This document shows positions 59,717-64,000 of a stretch of 64,000 nucleotides of DNA, in pieces; positions within the stretch are counted from its first letter, which is position 1, and each line of letters opens with the position of its first letter. A program made the translations under genes and the position numbers. The DNA is from Porphyromonas uenonis DSM 23387 = JCM 13868 (GTDB lineage Bacteria > Bacteroidota > Bacteroidia > Bacteroidales > Porphyromonadaceae): the NCBI RefSeq assembly GCF_000482365.1, contig NZ_AXVC01000018.1, positions 62,001 through 126,000 on the forward strand, written 5' to 3'. The notes under the pieces are model-generated. The model made no database searches. It saw nothing but the letters and a program-made list of their open reading frames with translations, and had not been told where the DNA came from.

Positions 59717-60562
59717 TTAGTATTGTGATAGAGAAAGATGCTCTACCGATATGGGTGTGTCAAAGAATATAGAAGCCGTACGTGAGAAGCGCTCCGTCTG
59801 CTCCGTCGTGTAGTAGCGTGTCGTGCCACCACGCGTCAGCTGAGCCGCCATCTCGGGGTGACGTACGAGGTACTCTTCGAGAGACTTAGCCACCAGTTCG
59901 CCCTGGGCCACTACCTTGATCGAGGGGGTGAGCAGGCGCTGTATCTTAGGCATCAGAATAGGGTAGTGAGTGCAGCCGAGGATGATCGTGTCGATCTTCT
60001 CGTCCTGTGCCAAGAGACGCTCCAAATGCTTGCGCACGAAGAAGTCGGCTCCTGGACTGTCACTCTCACCTGTCTCTACGATGGGCACCCAAAGAGGGCA
60101 AGCCTCCTGTACGACCGTCACATCGGGGTAGAGCTTGTGTATCTCGGCTACATAGCTCTCGCTAGAGACGGTGCCTTCAGTGGCGAGGATGCCTACATGC
60201 TTGGTACCCGTAAGTGAGTCGATGCACTCGACCGTCGGGCGAATGATACCCAGCACACGACGACGCATCGATCCTCCGTCGAGCTTGGGCAGATCCTCTT
60301 GTTGTATCTGTCGGAGTGCCTTTGCTGAGGCTGTATTGCAGGCAAGGATGACTAGGGGACAGCCTAGGTCAAAGAGCCTCTCGACCGCCTCTTTAGTAAA
60401 CTGATAGACAACACGCATCGACCGCGAACCGTAAGGCGAGCGCGCATTGTCACCGAGATAAACGAAGTCGTACTGAGGCAATTGCTCCTGCAGGTTACGT
60501 AGGATCGTCAATCCTCCGTACCCTGAGTCAAAAACCCCGATCGGACCCTCTATCTGTTGCAT
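59717..60562 (-). CDS. murI: Glutamate racemase
   Basis: Cofactor-independent racemase of 281 residues supplying D-glutamate for peptidoglycan. The catalytic cysteines are Cys75 (ILACNTASA) and Cys197 (ILGCTHYPIL); GVFDSGYGGLTILRNL (about 9-24) and LGDNARSPYG are standard. Length is typical. It is preceded on the minus strand by a candidate -7 box at 60623-60630, and followed after 27 bp by the META lipoprotein. Confidence 0.96.
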   Translation of the reverse strand: MQQIEGPIGVFDSGYGGLTILRNLQEQLPQYDFVYLGDNARSPYGSRSMRVVYQFTKEAVERLFDLGCPLVILACNTASAKALRQIQQEDLPKLDGGSMRRRVLGIIRPTVECIDSLTGTKHVGILATEGTVSSESYVAEIHKLYPDVTVVQEACPLWVPIVETGESDSPGADFFVRKHLERLLAQDEKIDTIILGCTHYPILMPKIQRLLTPSIKVVAQGELVAKSLEEYLVRHPEMAAQLTRGGTTRYYTTEQTERFSRTASIFFDTPISVEHLSLSQY

Positions 60563-60622
60563 CTGTTATACTGTATCTAGTGTCTAGCTCTAAAAACAGG
60601 AGCCACTCTCGCAACTCCACTC

Positions 60623-60630
60623 CAAAGGTA
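60623..60630 (-). promoter_or_regulatory. Candidate -7 box for murI
   Basis: Minus strand TACCTTTG, an exact TAnnTTTG match, about 60 bp upstream of the murI start. The bases between here and array 7 show no gene. Confidence 0.5.
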
Positions 60631-60772
60631 CGAAAAAGAAGTTAGAGGTCAGTTGTCGGTAAGAATCGGTGCCTAACTAAACTTGCGGCGTCTGGGTAAG
60701 GATGCAATCCCTAGAGACATTGGCAGGGTGGTATCTCCGTACCTCTCGTATCGTGCTGACTCCGTATTACAT

Positions 60773-60869
60773 ACGAGTTCCAAAAAAATCCCCTCTTGGA
60801 ACTTTTTAGTTCCAACGGAGGAACTCTGGAGTTCCAAGGGAGGAACTGTTCAGTTCCCCCGTAGGAATT
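60773..60869. repeat. Array of 22-bp dyad units (locus 7)
   Basis: Two perfect 22-bp units at 60808-60829 and 60830-60851 and a degraded third (60852-60869), with dyads AGTTCC-N6-GGAACT. The lead-in TACGAGTTCCAAAAA is shared with locus 3, and the two arrays have the same orientation. It lies between murI and the C10 protease gene. Confidence 0.85.
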
Positions 60870-60890
60870 GGTGCATTCTGTCCTTCCCCT

Positions 60891-60935
60891 AAAAAAGCAG
60901 ACTCGCAAGCTAGATAGCTTACGAGTCTGCTTTTT
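60891..60935 (-). terminator. Rho-independent terminator downstream of C10 protease gene
   Basis: AAAAAGCAGACTCGCAAGCTA / TAGCTTACGAGTCTGCTTTTT with one mismatch; the minus strand continues TTTTTTAGG. It can act in both directions but fits the minus-strand protease transcript best. Confidence 0.85.
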
Positions 60936-61016
60936 GGGGGTAAGGCTGTTGGTCTTGCGACTGTAGCCTTAATAGTAGCGCGATCGGGGAGCTGTGTCCG
61001 CTGGAAGCTCTTACGT

Positions 61017-64000
61017 CTAGTGCGCTACGACGATGCGACGGCTTCCTAGCGCAGTGGTGAGGATGTAGGTGCCACTGGGTAGGTGCGCTAGGCTGAGCTG
61101 GAGCTGTCCACTGGCTGGTGTGACAGTCTCTAGCAGCCGCTCACCCTGTAGCGTGTAGAGCGTTACGGGGCTTGTTGCCGGAAGCCCTACGACGGTCATC
61201 TGATCCCGTACTGGCATCGGATAGATCGTCCAGTCACCTGGCGTCGCTTCTGCGGGCGTATCAATGGCCGTATAGGCATTCCCCTGCTGATCGGTGACGG
61301 TCCAGCCACGCCGGGCTGCTATAGCTACTTGCTCTGGGGTGCAGATACTGCCCTCTAGGTCAGGTCTAGAGGTATCAATGAGTGCTATGGTCCCACGAGT
61401 GGTCGCTGAGCGGTCGGGTAGTGACTGTAGCATCTCGGTCATCGCCTCACCTCTTATCTTGCTGTGGCATATGGATACGTGCTGTAAGAGGGGCGAGGCG
61501 TGAGAGAAGTCGGCCTCAATGATTCCCGTGGAGCCGTCTTTCTGATCAAACTCTAGGGAGCTGAAAGCTCCGATGATGGCGGTACGCCCATCGCTAGCTC
61601 TACCGTCGATATGGTAGACTCCATCTTTGTGTGACATCCCAGTGAGGCTCAGTCCATTGAGGCGAATCATACTGGGTGTTGCTACATTGACCTTGAGGGG
61701 GTATGCACGGTCAGAATCCTTCTCTAGTGAGACGTAGTGCTCCTCGTCAATGGCTGGTGAGAGCTGGTCTACAATAGCTATGGGGAGGTTCAGCTCGCCT
61801 TCTTTTTCTCCATATCTATTGACTCCGAAGTTCTCAACTATGTCGTACAGCTGGACGATGAGGTAGTAGTCAGAGCCTTTTGCCACATCGGTCCACTGAG
61901 AGGACTTTATAGTGTATTGTCGCGTCTCATCTTTCTTGAGGGTCTCTATGAAGCCGTGACCTTCATATCGGATGGTATCACTATCTTTTAGATTAGTCTG
62001 TACGAGTGCCCACTGAATGAGCATCCTGCCTCTTGAGAGTTTGCCCAGATTGCTCACCTCAAAGGTCATATCGTGGACTCCCGGGGCATACTCTATAGCT
62101 CCAGTTAGGGAGCGCCGAGCGACACACTTGAGAGTGGATGCCTTGTAGACGGGATCCTTGGCTGGGAGCACCTCCAGCTGCTGTCGGGAGCGTAAGATAT
62201 AGTCTTGGTCGTTGCCATCGGCATCTATGTAGCTCCCCTTGAGGAGTATGTTGCCCTTGGTGCCGGCAGGGAGTGATAGTCTGGGGACCTTTAGGGGAAT
62301 CTCTTGCTTTACCTGTGGACTCAACAATGCGGAGGGCGCTCCTAGGAAGGTGTGGTCACCCTTCATATCCTCAAAGTAGCAGTTCCATGACGAGAAGTAC
62401 TCCTCCTGGCTTAGGTTGTCAATGAAGAGTGTGACCGAGCTCCTGCTGTAGCCACGTAAGTCAGGCGTCTTGATTTCGGACAAAGCTAGTTTAGGCTTCA
62501 TCTGGGGGGACGTGCAGTGAGCCTTGCCGTCTGAGTCAAAGGTGACTGTCACCTCAGAGACACCACCATTGTAGTGGCGCACGGGGATAAGCTTACCGCC
62601 ATTGCCAACGTAGGCGAGCGTCACGACGTAGCTCGCATTCTGTGTGGGTAGACCTAGGTCTGTGAGGTCAACGGAGGGTACGGGGTGTAGGCTTTTCTCA
62701 GAGTAGATGTAGTAGTTGTGAAACTCTAGCTCTTGCTCCTCGCTGAGTGCTCCGTACTTGCTCTGTGCCCCCTCCTGAGTGGGCGTGATAGCGAGGCAGA
62801 GCTGCGTCTTGTACTGGACGGCAGAGCCTAGCTCGAGGATTGCCTCTTTGAGCTGGATCGTCTTATTGTCATCACACGATAGCTCTAGACTGTAAGCTGA
62901 GATGTCCTCACTGACGGTGCGCTCCGAAGAGCCGTCTCGGTCGGGCTCTATGCCGATCATGATCTCCTGCAGGTTGTTGTACCCATCGTAGGAAGATCCG
63001 CCACCAGTACCTAGCGTCCTAGGCGTGATAGCATAGAGGAGGAAGAATCCGTCCGCCATACCGTTCCACCCGAAGTTGATGTGGAAGTATCCATTCTGCC
63101 GATAGCCATCGCAGACGAAGGCGTGTCCTACGGTGCTACTGGCTCCAGCGTAGTAGACGGGGCGCCCCTCGTTGAGCTCCTTGGCAATGATGTCCATCCA
63201 GTCTGCAATCTTGTAGTTCATGCGGTTGAGTAGCTGGATGTTTTTGCTGTACTTGAGGTATTGGCTTAGTCCCTCCTTAGGGTATTGCGTGAAGGTGCCA
63301 CTACCCGCAGGACTATACTGCATGTGTGAGAGGACACCCACGTGATAGCATAGCGTAGAGAGCGCATCGGTCACATCTTGTGGCTCATACCGCTGATTAG
63401 GGCGTTTAGGCATTTTTGCCCAGTAGTAGGTAGTCTGAGAGAAGTCAACACGATGCTTCGTGCCATCGTCCTCTGTATATTCGCAGATGCCTACTCCCTT
63501 GTCAGGCCACTGGTGATAGCGTAGGATCTGTGATATAGCTGTTGCGACACAACCTACGACAGACTGACCTGCATTCTTGTAGGGGCAGTGCGTATTGAAG
63601 GGGTAATCTTGTCCCCACTGGATGCGATCGAGAAGAGGGTTTACCCCCTCAGGACGTAGCTGTGAGGTGCGGGGCATCACTACGGGTTTGCCACGCTCTA
63701 CTAAGTATTGTAGAGAGGCTCGCACCTGAGCGAGAAAGGAGGCGATGTGCTCTGGCTGCTCCTCATCAGGAAGGAAGGCTCCAGCGTCGGCATAGGCGAT
63801 TACCTCGGGGAGTAGATCATCGCCCGAGACCATCACGTAGCCTCTCTCGCTACCTATATTATATACATAGTATGCTGAGGCATGAGCTTGCGCAGTCTGA
63901 GCCATCGTCTGATGACGTACGGTCATACCATCAGCGTCTGCGGAGGGGGCTGACACGAGCGTTAGCAAAGGCGTAGTGCCAGAGCGCAGAGAGGTTAGCT
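61017..64000 (-). CDS. C10-family cysteine protease with T9SS sorting domain, 5' end cut by window edge
   Basis: Secreted thiol protease of at least 994 residues (stop at 61017, frame open at base 64000; signal peptide and start lie outside). Reading from 63968, the N-terminal propeptide ends with YYVYNIGSERGYVMVSGDD; the streptopain fold follows with the catalytic Cys (GQSVVGCVATAISQ, codon at 63549-63551) and His (VGHAFVCDGY, codon at 63123-63125). After about 350 residues come 500 residues of probable beta-sandwich domains. The C-terminus (TIYPMPVRDQMTVVGL ... LYTLQGERLLE ... LPSGTYIL) is a T9SS sorting domain. Related to P. gingivalis PrtT-type and Prevotella interpain proteases. Substrates unknown. 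Confidence 0.92.
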   Translation of the reverse strand, partial: LTSLRSGTTPLLTLVSAPSADADGMTVRHQTMAQTAQAHASAYYVYNIGSERGYVMVSGDDLLPEVIAYADAGAFLPDEEQPEHIASFLAQVRASLQYLVERGKPVVMPRTSQLRPEGVNPLLDRIQWGQDYPFNTHCPYKNAGQSVVGCVATAISQILRYHQWPDKGVGICEYTEDDGTKHRVDFSQTTYYWAKMPKRPNQRYEPQDVTDALSTLCYHVGVLSHMQYSPAGSGTFTQYPKEGLSQYLKYSKNIQLLNRMNYKIADWMDIIAKELNEGRPVYYAGASSTVGHAFVCDGYRQNGYFHINFGWNGMADGFFLLYAITPRTLGTGGGSSYDGYNNLQEIMIGIEPDRDGSSERTVSEDISAYSLELSCDDNKTIQLKEAILELGSAVQYKTQLCLAITPTQEGAQSKYGALSEEQELEFHNYYIYSEKSLHPVPSVDLTDLGLPTQNASYVVTLAYVGNGGKLIPVRHYNGGVSEVTVTFDSDGKAHCTSPQMKPKLALSEIKTPDLRGYSRSSVTLFIDNLSQEEYFSSWNCYFEDMKGDHTFLGAPSALLSPQVKQEIPLKVPRLSLPAGTKGNILLKGSYIDADGNDQDYILRSRQQLEVLPAKDPVYKASTLKCVARRSLTGAIEYAPGVHDMTFEVSNLGKLSRGRMLIQWALVQTNLKDSDTIRYEGHGFIETLKKDETRQYTIKSSQWTDVAKGSDYYLIVQLYDIVENFGVNRYGEKEGELNLPIAIVDQLSPAIDEEHYVSLEKDSDRAYPLKVNVATPSMIRLNGLSLTGMSHKDGVYHIDGRASDGRTAIIGAFSSLEFDQKDGSTGIIEADFSHASPLLQHVSICHSKIRGEAMTEMLQSLPDRSATTRGTIALIDTSRPDLEGSICTPEQVAIAARRGWTVTDQQGNAYTAIDTPAEATPGDWTIYPMPVRDQMTVVGLPATSPVTLYTLQGERLLETVTPASGQLQLSLAHLPSGTYILTTALGSRRIVVAH

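Overview
The window looks like chromosomal DNA of an asaccharolytic, protein-fermenting Bacteroidota of the genus Porphyromonas. The evidence is a dipeptidyl peptidase IV closely resembling the P. gingivalis enzyme, a C10 cysteine protease and a small protein that both end in type IX secretion (T9SS) sorting domains, many lipoproteins with LxxC signals, paired OmpA/beta-barrel proteins, a BY-kinase/PHP-phosphatase polysaccharide export module, and TAnnTTTG -7 promoter boxes in front of many genes. No tRNA, rRNA, CRISPR array, intact insertion sequence or prophage was recognised.

Layout. 0-6.8 kb: surface polysaccharide genes on the minus strand (flippase, pyruvyl transferase, then Wza-like lipoprotein, BY-kinase and PHP phosphatase). 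6.9-16.8 kb: a duplicated-domain lipoprotein, peptidase Dcp, xseB, a 2-hydroxyacid dehydrogenase, an RsmF-type methyltransferase, a cyclophilin, a YitT protein, a thioesterase and MltD. 15.4-19.4 kb: parA-parB-DUF5683-mltD. 20-26.2 kb: Hsp20, an HlyD/ABC/ABC exporter lacking its permeases, mlaF-mlaE and a nucleoside transporter. 26.2-35.6 kb: DUF4270 lipoprotein, mscL, gcvP, an MBL hydrolase, rsmG and clpB. 35.8-40.2 kb: an Ig-like lipoprotein and an OmpA/double-barrel outer membrane pair. 40.7-47.9 kb (plus strand): dnaG-holB-acyltransferase, ribE-nitroreductase, rpmB-rpmG-DUF4295 and a small T9SS protein. 48.7-55.9 kb: a complete phosphate regulon (pstSCAB-phoU-response regulator-histidine kinase). 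56-64 kb (minus strand): lipA, DPP IV, a META lipoprotein, murI and a C10 protease cut by the right edge.

The genes are mostly conventional; the unusual content is between them. I see (1) two 175-bp copies of a MITE-like element with perfect 5-bp target duplications; (2) seven intergenic arrays of short dyads repeated with a 21-22 bp period, i.e. about two helical turns, three of them joined to a second dispersed repeat; (3) a foldback element of about 133 bp with 12-bp terminal inverted repeats, copied in direct orientation on both sides of hsp20, where the exporter permeases would be expected; and (4) heptamer (nTTAGAn) arrays in the leaders of the thioesterase and DPP IV genes, one of which is the entire 49-bp spacer. 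Together these suggest a genome whose intergenic spaces are shaped by small non-autonomous repeats; their functions are unknown.
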